Position numbers and translations under genes: made by a program. A model generated the notes under the pieces. It ran no database searches, was not told where the DNA came from, and saw only the letters and a list, made by a program, of their open reading frames with translations. Positions 1 through 8,146 of a stretch of 64,000 bases of DNA are shown here, piece after piece; the first letter of the stretch is position 1, and each line of letters opens with the position of its first letter. Origin of the DNA: Thermoplasmatota archaeon (lineage in GTDB: Archaea > Thermoplasmatota > E2 > UBA202 > JdFR-43). The DNA lies in the NCBI GenBank assembly GCA_029258955.1, contig JAPDJT010000015.1, positions 1 through 64,000 of the forward strand. The letters are read 5' to 3'.

Positions 1-175
1 CTTTGTATTTCTTTCTATACATTGGAACTTTTTTTGCTTTCTTTAAAACCTTTTTAAAGCATTTTTCCCTGTATTTTTCTAACTGCTCTTCATTTAGTCT
101 CCAAACTCTGTCAATATCGGTAAGATAATATTTTGCAACTTTTGCAAATGTTATTGGATTGAGGAAAGGATTCAT
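1..175 (-). CDS. N-terminus of a CoA-ligase/CapK-like protein (cut by window edge)
   Basis: The first 58 codons of a protein whose remainder lies beyond the left edge. It starts MNPFLNPITFAKVAKYY and continues as a charged helix ending VPMYRKKYK. Phenylacetate-CoA ligase and CapK-type adenylate-forming enzymes open in the same way, with a long helix and a 'vPxYrxxy' motif, so a member of that family is inferred. The AMP-binding motifs are outside the window, so the call rests on the N-terminus only. It is divergent from the next gene. Confidence 0.45.
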   Translation of the reverse strand, partial: MNPFLNPITFAKVAKYYLTDIDRVWRLNEEQLEKYREKCFKKVLKKAKKVPMYRKKYK

Positions 176-250
176 TCAATGGATGAATGTAAATCATCTT
201 TATAATTTTTGCTTAGGAAAAATAAAAAATAGATTTTTCATTTGTAATGC

Positions 251-1438
251 ATGGAAAGAAAGCTATGGATTTTGCTTTCAAAGCTTATGGAAGCAATGCT
301 CTTGTTTATGGGAATATGGAGCTTATATAAAAAAGATTGGCTGTGGGCTTTTGCCTGCTTTTTTGGCTTTCTTTTGGCTGTATCTCCTGCCATTATAAGG
401 AGAAATTTGAAATTCTCTGTTCATTGGCTTATTGAATTTTTATTGGTGTTTGCCATATCTTTGCATATATGGGGAGGGGTTTTGCATCTTTATTCTCTGC
501 CTTTTTATGACAAAATTGCGCATTTTTTAGCATCTGCCATTGTTGCTTTCTTTGCTTTGATTACTATGTATGTTATAGATACATTTTCTCCCCGCATTCA
601 TATGGATTTGTTTATGCTGGCATTTTTCATAGCAATATTTACAATGGCAATGGGAGTAATATGGGAAATTGCTGAATTTGCAATGGATCAAATTGTTTCG
701 CATGGTATACCATATGCTCAAGTAAGCTTAGAAAATACAATGTGGGATTTAATTGCAGATAGCATAGCTGGAATTGTTGTAGGGATAGTGGGAGCAATAG
801 GAATAAGGAAAGGAGAATTTAAAGAGTTGCTTCTTCAGATAAGTAAAGAAGCAAAGAAACTCAATACAAGATTCTTTCATGCAAGGAATAAAGCAATGGA
901 AGCTTTGAAAAAAGCTATACAAGAAAAAAAGGTGGATGAGAAGGCATTGCCAATAGTTGAAAAGATAAACAAGCTTGGGGATTATTTTACAACAAGTAGT
1001 TGCTCGGGAAGAATTGTGTTGCTGGAAATTCCTACTTTTGGAAGAAAGAGAAAAGCGAAATTTTTGGGCAAGTGGCACAGGAAAATAAAATTAGGGGAAA
1101 TGAAGGAAGCTTTAAATAAAGCTAAAAAAGGGGAAATATGGTTTTTAGTGCAGTCAAGCATATTTCATGTTTCAACAATTTCAATGGAAAATGCTAGAAA
1201 ATTACTGAATGTTGCTAATCAGAGTGGTTTCAAATATTCTTCAATAAAAACATTTAATGGAAAAATTGTTGTTGAGATATTAAGTACAGAAAGAATTGAT
1301 GCTCCTTTAGGGAAGGATGGCGAAATATTTGTTGGGGATGATTATTTAAAAATTTTGGTAGAAATTGCAAATAAAATGATGGAAAGAATGGATAAGAAAC
1401 TAAAAAGATTAGAAAAAAATCTTGATATGTTATCATAA
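251..1438 (+). CDS. Membrane domain (DUF2238-like) fused to tRNA wybutosine enzyme Taw3
   Basis: A 395-residue protein with two unlike halves. Residues 1-190 form about six membrane segments with a HIWGG motif, a GVIWEIAEF motif and an MWDLIADSIAG motif, a layout resembling the YjdF/DUF2238 membrane family. Residues 205-395 look like TYW3/Taw3: the conserved YFTTSSCSGRIVLL block is followed by LVQSSIFHV and by a C-terminal helix. Taw3 N-methylates a wyosine intermediate at position 37 of tRNA-Phe in archaea. Taw3 is normally a soluble protein of about 200 residues, so the membrane half is unusual. One uninterrupted frame covers both halves. The Taw3 call is firm; the DUF2238 call is moderate. 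Confidence 0.75.
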   Translation: MERKLWILLSKLMEAMLLFMGIWSLYKKDWLWAFACFFGFLLAVSPAIIRRNLKFSVHWLIEFLLVFAISLHIWGGVLHLYSLPFYDKIAHFLASAIVAFFALITMYVIDTFSPRIHMDLFMLAFFIAIFTMAMGVIWEIAEFAMDQIVSHGIPYAQVSLENTMWDLIADSIAGIVVGIVGAIGIRKGEFKELLLQISKEAKKLNTRFFHARNKAMEALKKAIQEKKVDEKALPIVEKINKLGDYFTTSSCSGRIVLLEIPTFGRKRKAKFLGKWHRKIKLGEMKEALNKAKKGEIWFLVQSSIFHVSTISMENARKLLNVANQSGFKYSSIKTFNGKIVVEILSTERIDAPLGKDGEIFVGDDYLKILVEIANKMMERMDKKLKRLEKNLDMLS

Positions 1439-1465
1439 ATGTAATGAAAGCAATCGGAGTAATAA

Positions 1466-1755
1466 TTTCTCATTAACGATAGCAATAACAACTTTTTTTC
1501 ATTTAATGAAATAATAGCTGTCCTTGGCTACTGCATAGAATAGCTGTTCAATAGCATTCATCTTTCATTGAGATCCTGAAGAAAGTTAATGAAATGAGAT
1601 ATTGTTATAGGATAATTTCCTTATGCAGAATATGTTATAACTTTTTTCATTTATTCAGCATTCATTAAATTTCGAATAGTGAAGGAGATGGTTGTTATTG
1701 GCTATCATTTCGCAAAAGAGATTTACCATAGCAGCATTCATTTCTTTTATTCAAC
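1466..1755. repeat. Cluster of dispersed palindromic intergenic repeats
   Basis: This 361-base gene-free gap holds copies of a family seen elsewhere in the host sequence. One copy at about 1585-1659 reads forward: AATGAAATGAGATATTGTTA, then a loop, then GTTATAACTTTTTTCATTTA. One at about 1682-1755 is reversed. More degenerate material lies at 1466-1580. Each copy can fold into a long imperfect hairpin. No coding potential is seen. The gap ends in the promoter of the next gene (TTTTTATAAAA near 1772-1782). Confidence 0.6.
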
Positions 1756-1799
1756 ACTTGTTCCCATCATAATTTTTATAAAACAGCTTTATTAGCCAT

Positions 1800-3080
1800 A
1801 TGAAAAAATTACTCAGTATTGCTATTCTACTGTTAATAAATTTTCCTTCTTTGCAAATGGAAGAAAAGGAAATAAAAGTAGCAATTTATTTTTCAAGCGT
1901 TAAAAGATTTGCTGAAGAAGTGGAGGAAGCAATAAATTATGCATGGATTAGAGGAAATACAAAGTACATTATTAAGCCAGGGGTTATTAATAAAAGAGAT
2001 GTTATCGAAGGAAAACTTAGCAACTATGATGTTTTTGTTATTCCCGGCTCAGCTCGCCCTTATTTTGATGCCTACAATTTAAAATGGCGAGAAGAAGTAA
2101 TAAAATTTATAGAAAATGGTGGTGGCTACGTAGGCATATGTGGGGGAGCAAATCTTGTTTCAATGGGTTTTAATGAGGGCATAAGCTTGAATACACCTCT
2201 GGATGTTTCTGTTTTAAAACTTGTGGATATTTATGTAAATGACCAGCAGGAGGAGGAATGGCAATATTTATGGAAATCAAACTGGAGACATGGTGGACCG
2301 CCTATAAAAATTCATATTTTGAAAAGCGAAATACCAATCTTTGATGGATTTTATGGCAAAAATAGAAGCATAAGATACTGGGGAGGTCCGGGCATGTATG
2401 AAGCTGAGCTAAAAAATGAAAAAATGGGCGATGTTATACCTTTAGCCATATATGCAGAGGAGCCAATGGAGATTGCACCACTACATTATTGGAAATGGGA
2501 AAATGACAGATGGATTCCATATAAAAATGTTACTACAGATATAAAAGGGCAGTATGCAGTAGTTGCTTCAACATATGGAAATGGAAGACTTGTATTATTT
2601 GGACCGCATCCTGAAAGAAATACTTTCTTTGATGGTCATGTGGAAGAATTTCCTGTGAGAAATTCTCGCTTTACATGGTTCATTTATAATTGGGTTAGCA
2701 ATAATTCAAGTACAATGAGTTATAACTGGTGGATTTTGAGGAGGAGCATTGCCTGGGTTGCAGGACTTGAAAAGGATGAAATGCCATATGCGAGCCAAAT
2801 AGCAGGGTATATTGAAGAGCCTAAATATGGACTTTATTTGAATGGAAGAAAGATAATTTATTTGCAAAATACAATAATTATAGGAAGCTTTACTTTACAT
2901 GCCCAGATTATAGATGCAAATGCAGGCATTATAAAAGTAGATGGTAAAGAGATTTATCAAGGAAAAGGGGATATTTTCTTAACTTTGAATTTGCCAGCAG
3001 GAATACATAAAATTTCTGCAATAGCAAAAAATGAAAAGGAAGAGGCAGGAAATAAAATTAGTATCATTGTTTTGGCTTAA
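1800..3080 (+). CDS. Secreted BPL_N/glutamine-amidotransferase-like protein
   Basis: A 426-residue protein with an N-terminal signal peptide (MKKLLSIAILLLINFP). Residues 25-300 resemble the class I amidotransferase-like fold of the biotin-protein-ligase N-terminal (BPL_N) family. The nucleophile elbow is GGGYVGICGGANL with Cys in the middle, and the conserved FGPHPE near residue 265 would hold the His and Glu. The C-terminal 100 residues look like an Ig-type beta domain. BPL_N proteins are usually intracellular or bacterial periplasmic, so a secreted archaeal form is of interest and its substrate is unknown. A TATA box about 25 bases before the ATG suggests a leaderless mRNA. It converges with the next gene, overlapping by 17 bases. 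Confidence 0.7.
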   Translation: MKKLLSIAILLLINFPSLQMEEKEIKVAIYFSSVKRFAEEVEEAINYAWIRGNTKYIIKPGVINKRDVIEGKLSNYDVFVIPGSARPYFDAYNLKWREEVIKFIENGGGYVGICGGANLVSMGFNEGISLNTPLDVSVLKLVDIYVNDQQEEEWQYLWKSNWRHGGPPIKIHILKSEIPIFDGFYGKNRSIRYWGGPGMYEAELKNEKMGDVIPLAIYAEEPMEIAPLHYWKWENDRWIPYKNVTTDIKGQYAVVASTYGNGRLVLFGPHPERNTFFDGHVEEFPVRNSRFTWFIYNWVSNNSSTMSYNWWILRRSIAWVAGLEKDEMPYASQIAGYIEEPKYGLYLNGRKIIYLQNTIIIGSFTLHAQIIDANAGIIKVDGKEIYQGKGDIFLTLNLPAGIHKISAIAKNEKEEAGNKISIIVLA

Positions 3081-4287
3081 AATTAATCCAGAAAACTCCC
3101 ATTTTATCTATGGAGTGCTTTCCTTTTGAATATGCTATAACTTTTATTTCGTGCTTCCAAAAGGAGATTTTACTTATCTCATATTCATATGGAGCTTCAT
3201 AATCAACATGTAAAAGCTTGTTATCAATGTAAAATTCTACTTTTTCAATTTTATATGGCGAATCAGCTTTAGCTTCAATAAAAATTTTTCCAAAAATTAT
3301 TGTTGCTGTATTCTTTAGCTTATAAATTTCATTGCCATTGAAATAAATCTCTCCTCTTTTTGGCTTTGATAGAATCAAGTAAGGTTTTTCAATTTCAGCA
3401 TCTCCTAAGTAAGCTATTATTCCTGCTATCAATCGAGTAGTATTCACAAGATAGTTTAAATTTACATTGCTGAAATTATCAGCTGGCTGATGCATATGAG
3501 GATTCCATTCATATTCAAAAAATGCTATTGATTCATATCCATATTTTGCAAATGAATGATAATCACTTCCTCCATATCTTCTGCTTATATTTCCTTTTAC
3601 AAGTTTAAATCCTACAGTTGCATTGTTTATTTCCTCAATTCTCCTAACAATCCAATCTGCATCCTCAGTTGCATAAAGCCTAAATTTTCTCTCTCCTTCC
3701 TTGCTTTTAGCGTGTCCAATCATATCTGCATTAAATTCAACAATGATTTCATCTCCTTTTTCATAAGCTTCCCTTGCATACTCATTGCTACCAAGCAATC
3801 CCTGCTCTTCTCCAGAAAAAGCAACAAACTTTATTGTATGCTTAAAACTAAATCTACTCATTGCCTCCGCCACCGCCAACAGGGCTGCAACACCTGCAGC
3901 ATTATCATCTGCACCAACTGTATTGGCAACGCTGTCAAAGTGGGCATTAAAAACAATAATTTTTTCATCTCCTTCTAAGACAGCTTCAACATTTTGTCCT
4001 TCATATGTTTTAAAGTTGGTTGAGGCAGTCCAGTTAAGATAGCTTGTTTTTAAATTAAAGCTTGAAAAGCATTCATAAATATATTTTGCAGTTTCTCTGC
4101 ATTCTTCACTTCCTGTGACACGAGGACCGAAGGAAATGATATTCTTAAGGTAATTCTCAAGTTTTTCTTTTGTTATTAGATTCATTATTTCATTTATTTT
4201 TGTTTGCCTTTCAGCTTGTAATTCAATATTGAAATTTGTGAGGAGCAACAAAGATATTGCAATGATGCAAAGTTTTTTCATGAACAA
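3064..4287 (-). CDS. Secreted M28-family zinc aminopeptidase
   Basis: A 407-residue protein with a signal peptide in the first 25 residues. The M28 two-zinc ligands are visible in order: NAHFDSV (His), GADDNAAG (bridging Asp), GEEQGLLGS (catalytic Glu and ligand Glu), NADMIG (Asp) and GGSDYHSF (His). The last 110 residues form a beta-rich, Ig-like domain, probably for substrate or surface binding. It should act outside the membrane on peptides. It converges on the amidotransferase-like gene. The family call is firm; the exact substrate is open. Confidence 0.88.
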   Translation of the reverse strand: MFMKKLCIIAISLLLLTNFNIELQAERQTKINEIMNLITKEKLENYLKNIISFGPRVTGSEECRETAKYIYECFSSFNLKTSYLNWTASTNFKTYEGQNVEAVLEGDEKIIVFNAHFDSVANTVGADDNAAGVAALLAVAEAMSRFSFKHTIKFVAFSGEEQGLLGSNEYAREAYEKGDEIIVEFNADMIGHAKSKEGERKFRLYATEDADWIVRRIEEINNATVGFKLVKGNISRRYGGSDYHSFAKYGYESIAFFEYEWNPHMHQPADNFSNVNLNYLVNTTRLIAGIIAYLGDAEIEKPYLILSKPKRGEIYFNGNEIYKLKNTATIIFGKIFIEAKADSPYKIEKVEFYIDNKLLHVDYEAPYEYEISKISFWKHEIKVIAYSKGKHSIDKMGVFWINFKPKQ

Positions 4288-4322
4288 TTATCCAAATGTT
4301 ATTTTTATTTTTTAGCATAAAG

Positions 4323-4395
4323 GTTCATCAAAAAATTAATGAAAATACCTTCCATTCCATAATGATGATCCATTTCGAGGTTATCAAAAAATAAA
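4323..4395. repeat. Degenerate palindromic intergenic repeat
   Basis: TTCATCAAAAAATTAATGAA on the left and GTTATCAAAAAATAAAG on the right of a short spacer resemble the arms of the host-wide palindromic repeat. This copy is short and weak. Confidence 0.3.
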
Positions 4396-4400
4396 GAAGT

Positions 4401-5045
4401 CTAATCTTTTTTCCATTTTGCTTCTATAACCTCTTTAATTGCCTTTGCCTTCTTTTCCCCTATACCTTCCACTCTTTTTAACTCTACTAAACTTGCGTTC
4501 ATAATGTTTTTAACAGAACCAAAATAATCTAATAATCTTTTGGCAAGTGTAGCAGAAACATTTGGGAGTCCTTCTATTATAAATTGTTGTCTTTCCCTCA
4601 AACTCATCATTGGTTTTTTCCCTCTCAAACTTATTTCCTTTTTCTTTCTGAATTGCTCCCTTACTGCAATAGCATAAAGCAATGATGCAGTTTCTTCTGC
4701 ATCTCTAGTCCTTATGACAGGTATTTCATAATCAGTGAGAATACAGGCTATGGCTCCATAAACAGCCCTTTCCGATACATTTCTTGAAAATAAACCCTCA
4801 TCTTCTATTATTAAAATAGGCTTATCATATGCTTCTTTAAGCCTATTTATTTGCTCGAAAAATCTTTTTCTTATTAATGAATCTAAAAAATCCTCCGCTC
4901 TCTTTCTTTCTACAGCTATATGCTCGCTAAGTATATAATCGCCTACAGGCAATTGTTTGATTTCAACATCTGCTTTCATTGCTAACAAATCTGGAATTCC
5001 TGAATATATTTCTCTTGTATCCACTATTATTTTTGCTTTTTGCAT
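4401..5045 (-). CDS. xpf: XPF/ERCC4-type structure-specific endonuclease (short form)
   Basis: A 214-residue protein. The ERCC4 nuclease domain spans residues 1-130, with IIVDTRE at the start, the catalytic VERKRAEDF (ERKxxxD) and PILIIEDEG. Residues 150-214 hold tandem helix-hairpin-helix motifs (GLPNVSATLAKRLL, VEGIGEKKAKAI). There is no helicase domain, so this is the short XPF rather than the Hef fusion found in many euryarchaea. It should cut branched DNA at 3' flaps and forks. It is divergent from hutI, with a shared A+T-rich promoter gap. Confidence 0.9.
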   Translation of the reverse strand: MQKAKIIVDTREIYSGIPDLLAMKADVEIKQLPVGDYILSEHIAVERKRAEDFLDSLIRKRFFEQINRLKEAYDKPILIIEDEGLFSRNVSERAVYGAIACILTDYEIPVIRTRDAEETASLLYAIAVREQFRKKKEISLRGKKPMMSLRERQQFIIEGLPNVSATLAKRLLDYFGSVKNIMNASLVELKRVEGIGEKKAKAIKEVIEAKWKKD

Positions 5046-5084
5046 GATAGGAAATTGAAATGAAATTTAATTTTTTATTGGAAA

Positions 5085-5095
5085 ATTTATAATTG
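5085..5095 (+). promoter_or_regulatory. TATA box of hutI (leaderless)
   Basis: TTTATAAT at 5086-5093 is centred about 24 bases before the hutI ATG, which puts the transcription start at or next to the start codon. The same A+T-rich block may serve the divergent xpf gene. Confidence 0.5.
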
Positions 5096-5112
5096 AAGAC
5101 AAATTTATCACC

Positions 5113-6294
5113 ATGAGTTTGCTTATAAAAAATATAGGAGAGCTTTTTGATGGAGAGAAGGTGATTAAGAATACAAGCATATATATTGAGAATGGAAAAA
5201 TTGTTTCTATTGGGAAAGAAGGAAAAGCAGATGAAATTATAGATGCTGAAGGAAATTTTGTTATGCCGGGCTTTGTTGATTCTCATACTCATGCAATATT
5301 TGCTGGCTCAAGAGAATTTGAGCTTCCTTGGAAAATTGAAGGGCTTAGCTATTATGAAATTGCTGAAAGAGGGGGAGGAATATGGTATACAGTAAAGGAA
5401 ACAAAGAAGGCAAGCAAAGAAAAATTAAAAAGAGAGACAGAGAAAAGACTTAAAGAAATGTTAATACATGGGAGCACAACAGTTGAAATAAAAAGTGGGT
5501 ATGGCTTGGATAAAGAAAATGAAATAAAGTTGCTTGAAGCAGTAAATGAAATTAAAAAGAGTAGTATAATTGACATAATTCCAACATTTTTGGCACATGC
5601 GATTCCAGAGGATATGGATGCTGAAAGCTATACAGATTATGTAATAAACGAGATAATTCCAGAAGTGAGCAATAAAAATTTGGCAAAATTTTGTGATGTG
5701 TTTTGTGAAAAAGGATATTTTAATGTTGAACAATCAAAGAAAATACTGGAAAAAGGGAAAAAATGTGGCATGCTCCCAAAAATTCATGCTGATGAATTTT
5801 CATGTATTGGATGTAGCAAACTTGCAGCAGAAATAAAGGCAGTATCTGCAGACCATCTGCTAATGGCTGGAAAGAAAGAAATCAAAGAAATGGCTTCCTC
5901 AAATGTTGTAGCTACTTTACTCCCAGCAACACCTTTTGTTTTAAATACTCCTTATCCAAATGCAAAAGAAATGCTTAATGCTGGACTAACTATTGCTTTA
6001 GCTACAGATTTTAACCCAAATTGTTATGTGCAAAATATGCAATTTATTGTTCAACTTGCCTGCTATAAAATGAAAATGCCCCCAATAGAAGCCTTGAAAG
6101 CCTCCACACTAAATTCAGCAAAAGCTTTGGCTTTAAAAAATGTTGGAGCAATAAGGGAAGGATATAAGGCAGATGTCATAATAACAAATGTTCCCTCCCA
6201 TCTCTTTATTCCTTATAAAATAGGAATAAATTTAGTAAAAACTGTAATAAAAAATGGAAAAATAGTTGTAGAAGATGGTAAGATAAAAACTTGA
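5113..6294 (+). CDS. hutI: Imidazolonepropionase
   Basis: A 393-residue amidohydrolase of full family length. The metal and substrate motifs are present: PGFVDSHTHAIFAGSRE near residue 57, KSGYGLD, IHADEF, SADHL, LLPATPF and ALATDFNPN. It hydrolyses 4-imidazolone-5-propionate to N-formimino-glutamate in histidine breakdown. No hutH, hutU or hutG gene is seen in this window. The assignment is firm because the YxxxxEfaGSRE and DFNPN signatures separate HutI from other amidohydrolases. Confidence 0.93.
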   Translation: MSLLIKNIGELFDGEKVIKNTSIYIENGKIVSIGKEGKADEIIDAEGNFVMPGFVDSHTHAIFAGSREFELPWKIEGLSYYEIAERGGGIWYTVKETKKASKEKLKRETEKRLKEMLIHGSTTVEIKSGYGLDKENEIKLLEAVNEIKKSSIIDIIPTFLAHAIPEDMDAESYTDYVINEIIPEVSNKNLAKFCDVFCEKGYFNVEQSKKILEKGKKCGMLPKIHADEFSCIGCSKLAAEIKAVSADHLLMAGKKEIKEMASSNVVATLLPATPFVLNTPYPNAKEMLNAGLTIALATDFNPNCYVQNMQFIVQLACYKMKMPPIEALKASTLNSAKALALKNVGAIREGYKADVIITNVPSHLFIPYKIGINLVKTVIKNGKIVVEDGKIKT

Positions 6295-6335
6295 AAAAGC
6301 AGGAGTCGGCAGAAAAATGAGCAAGAATTTTAGAT

Positions 6336-6535
6336 TTATTTCTCTTTTTCCATCTTTTTTAGAGCGACAATCATTGATACAAATCCAATCACCATGAAGG
6401 CAATAGATAAAGAAAGTTTTGATTCAGGTGGAATAAAATCTGTGAACAATGTAGTTCCAGTTAGGAAAACAGCAAGCCCACGGAATAAAGCACTATAAAT
6501 CGTTCCTTTTCACTCAATTTTATCTTTTTCTTCAT
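6336..6535 (-). pseudogene. Frameshifted small two-helix membrane protein gene
   Basis: The ATG at 6535 opens MKKKIKLSEKERFIVLYSVG and then hits a stop after LLFS. The next frame continues as LAVFLTGTTLFTDF and on through a second membrane segment to EKEK and a TAA at 6336. Adding one G to the GGG run near 6478 would join them into one protein of about 66 residues. It lies downstream of a broken copy of a gene found inside the adjacent element, so it is probably element debris. Confidence 0.55.
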
Positions 6536-6602
6536 CACATCCACCAAATAGCCATAAACACCATAAGCAGTAGAAGCAGGACCGCATCAAACACAGCAGA
6601 TG
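6535..6602 (-). pseudogene. 3' fragment of a small membrane protein gene, homologous to 12063-12209
   Basis: Read on the minus strand, this gives AVFDAVLLLLLMVFMAIWWM and then TGA. The 48-aa gene at 12063-12209 ends AVFDAVLLLLLMVFIAMGWV. About 80 bases match at roughly 90 percent by eye, running on into the first codons of the downstream gene. The fragment abuts the left att repeat, so its 5' part was lost at the integration site. It most likely marks an older related element at the same tRNA. Confidence 0.65.
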
Positions 6603-7654
6603 TATGGAGTAATGAGGAGCGGGCTCGGGGGGATGCGATGCGACTTACAGATAGAGTTTTGGGCGACTGTTTTTTGGGCGTTAAAATTTTTCTTCGATCT
6701 TTTTCCGGGCATATATTTTCCGATGTGCTGCCGCTGCTGATACTCCATGATAATCTGCTCCGCCGGGTGCACATACACCATCGTGCTGGATATGTCCTTG
6801 TGATTTGCGAAGAGCTTCAGTCCCATGATGTCCATCACCCTGTGCCTGAGATAGGATCGGACCAGCCAGTTGGTGAAGCAGGTGTGGCGGGCCGCATAGG
6901 GATGAAATGATGAATAGTACTTTTTGCCGAAGCTCGATAACTTGCATCTCAGATAATTTGGCGTGAAGGGCTCACCATACTGATTGACAAATACCGGCTC
7001 CCCTTCCTTTGGTTCCCTGTCCGCAAGCTGAGGCCTCACATATTCAATGTAGTGCCTGAGTGATTTATCCACGGGGGATGAAACAACAAACTTTGGAAAA
7101 TACGATGTCCTCCAGGATCTGACCTTCGGCTGCCACCAGGTTACCCTTCTGACATCAAAATCAATGTATTTTTTACCTATCTTAAGCATATTTATTTCCG
7201 ACGGGGTTCTGGCCCCGCTGTAGAAGATCCAGTGGAAAATGTGCTGGAAAGTTGCATTCAGCCATTTATCCTTGGTGTACTCCCCGTTTATCATGTTGTA
7301 AACCGCATCATCCGGTACGACAACTATCTGGGGATCGCTGCTGTGCGTTTTCGGCCAGATGTATCTGACAGGTGCCACGCCAAGTGAAATGAAGAGCAAC
7401 TTCATGGCCTTTGTTGCATTGCGTATGCTGTGCTCCTTTTCCTCTCCCCTCTTCATTATAACGAATTTCTCCAGAAATTCTGCATGAACTTTATCGGGAT
7501 GCTGGTGGAGATTCACGCCGTATTCATTTTCTATGTATCTGAGATAGCGGATCGTCTGCTTTATGGTGCTCATCGCCTTTCCCATGACTATGCACGCCTT
7601 GATGATGTCCTCCTCCGTCCAGGTTTTCCACCTGTTTTCATCCACCGGAGTCAC
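6587..7654 (-). CDS. Tyrosine recombinase / integrase
   Basis: A 355-residue site-specific recombinase. The catalytic domain shows Arg in YSGARTPSEI (about residue 155), the H-x-x-R box in HPYAARHTCF, a His in FANHKD and the nucleophile Tyr in STMVYVHP. The N-terminal 110 residues are a core-binding (SAM-like) domain. The start is a GTG preceded by GGGTGAT. The reading frame runs through the left att repeat, so the last five residues are host-encoded: in the circular form the frame would continue about 20 codons into 33862-33928. It should drive integration and excision at tRNA-Lys. Confidence 0.9.
   Translation of the reverse strand: MTPVDENRWKTWTEEDIIKACIVMGKAMSTIKQTIRYLRYIENEYGVNLHQHPDKVHAEFLEKFVIMKRGEEKEHSIRNATKAMKLLFISLGVAPVRYIWPKTHSSDPQIVVVPDDAVYNMINGEYTKDKWLNATFQHIFHWIFYSGARTPSEINMLKIGKKYIDFDVRRVTWWQPKVRSWRTSYFPKFVVSSPVDKSLRHYIEYVRPQLADREPKEGEPVFVNQYGEPFTPNYLRCKLSSFGKKYYSSFHPYAARHTCFTNWLVRSYLRHRVMDIMGLKLFANHKDISSTMVYVHPAEQIIMEYQQRQHIGKYMPGKRSKKNFNAQKTVAQNSICKSHRIPPSPLLITPYICCV
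6603..6634. repeat. attL: 32-bp direct repeat of tRNA-Lys 3' end
   Basis: Identical to 33929-33960. It begins TATGGAGTAATGAGGAGCGG and includes the acceptor 3' strand and part of the T-arm of tRNA-Lys. It lies inside the 3' end of the integrase reading frame. Confidence 0.9.
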
Positions 7655-7676
7655 CGGACATCACCCTGGAAAAACC

Positions 7677-7961
7677 TCATACTATCCTTTCCATGCTTTC
7701 CTCGTTGTATCTGGGCTTAAGCGGAGGCAGGGGCTTACTGTGCTGAAAAACAGGAGGAGGGGAGGCGGAGGAGGACACGCCCCTGCCTCCATTGCCCCTG
7801 ACAGACACCTTAAATTTATTATTTCCGCACACCGGACATATAAGCTTTTCGGCATCGTACAGCTGGATGAAGTCAATTATTTCCTGCTCATCCTTGCTCC
7901 ACAGTTTATTTCCGCATTCCGTGCATGTGAATTCTGCATATGTGTGGAAAATTGTATTCAC
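7677..7961 (-). CDS. Small zinc-ribbon protein
   Basis: 94 residues with two CxxC pairs: FTCTECGNKL near residue 13 and LICPVCGNNKF near 42, which make a zinc ribbon. The tail is Gly, Ser and Pro rich and probably disordered. The GTG start follows GGAGGTG by 5 bases. It overlaps the upstream gene by 4 bases, so it is translated in an operon with the zinc ribbon, membrane and ParB genes. A DNA-binding or regulatory role is inferred only from the fold. Confidence 0.65.
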   Translation of the reverse strand: MNTIFHTYAEFTCTECGNKLWSKDEQEIIDFIQLYDAEKLICPVCGNNKFKVSVRGNGGRGVSSSASPPPVFQHSKPLPPLKPRYNEESMERIV

Positions 7962-8146
7962 GACATCACCTCCTTTCCCATGAACATTTCCAGGGTTGCG
8001 TTTGCTGCTGGCTTATTCTCCGCCTTCTTCCTGCCGCATCTGTATATCTGGCTGCTCCCGCATCTCGGGCATACTGGATTTATGGCTGATGCAGGCACCC
8101 TGAATACTTTTCCGCAGTCCCAGCATTCATAGCTTATCTTTCTCAT
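7958..8146 (-). CDS. Small zinc-ribbon protein
   Basis: 62 residues with ECWDCGKVF and PVCPRCGSSQIYRCG, a compact zinc ribbon at residues 8-37, followed by a short helix. The start follows GGAGGCG by 5 bases. It overlaps both neighbours by 4 bases. The function is unknown. Confidence 0.65.
   Translation of the reverse strand: MRKISYECWDCGKVFRVPASAINPVCPRCGSSQIYRCGRKKAENKPAANATLEMFMGKEVMS

Noticed and set aside
1466-1755. Possible CRISPR array
   Set aside because: The repeats are long imperfect palindromes in both orientations, not short identical direct repeats with uniform spacers, and no cas gene is present.
7563-8132. 189-codon open frame on the plus strand
   Set aside because: Antisense to the integrase start and two zinc-ribbon genes; no ribosome-binding site and no family pattern.
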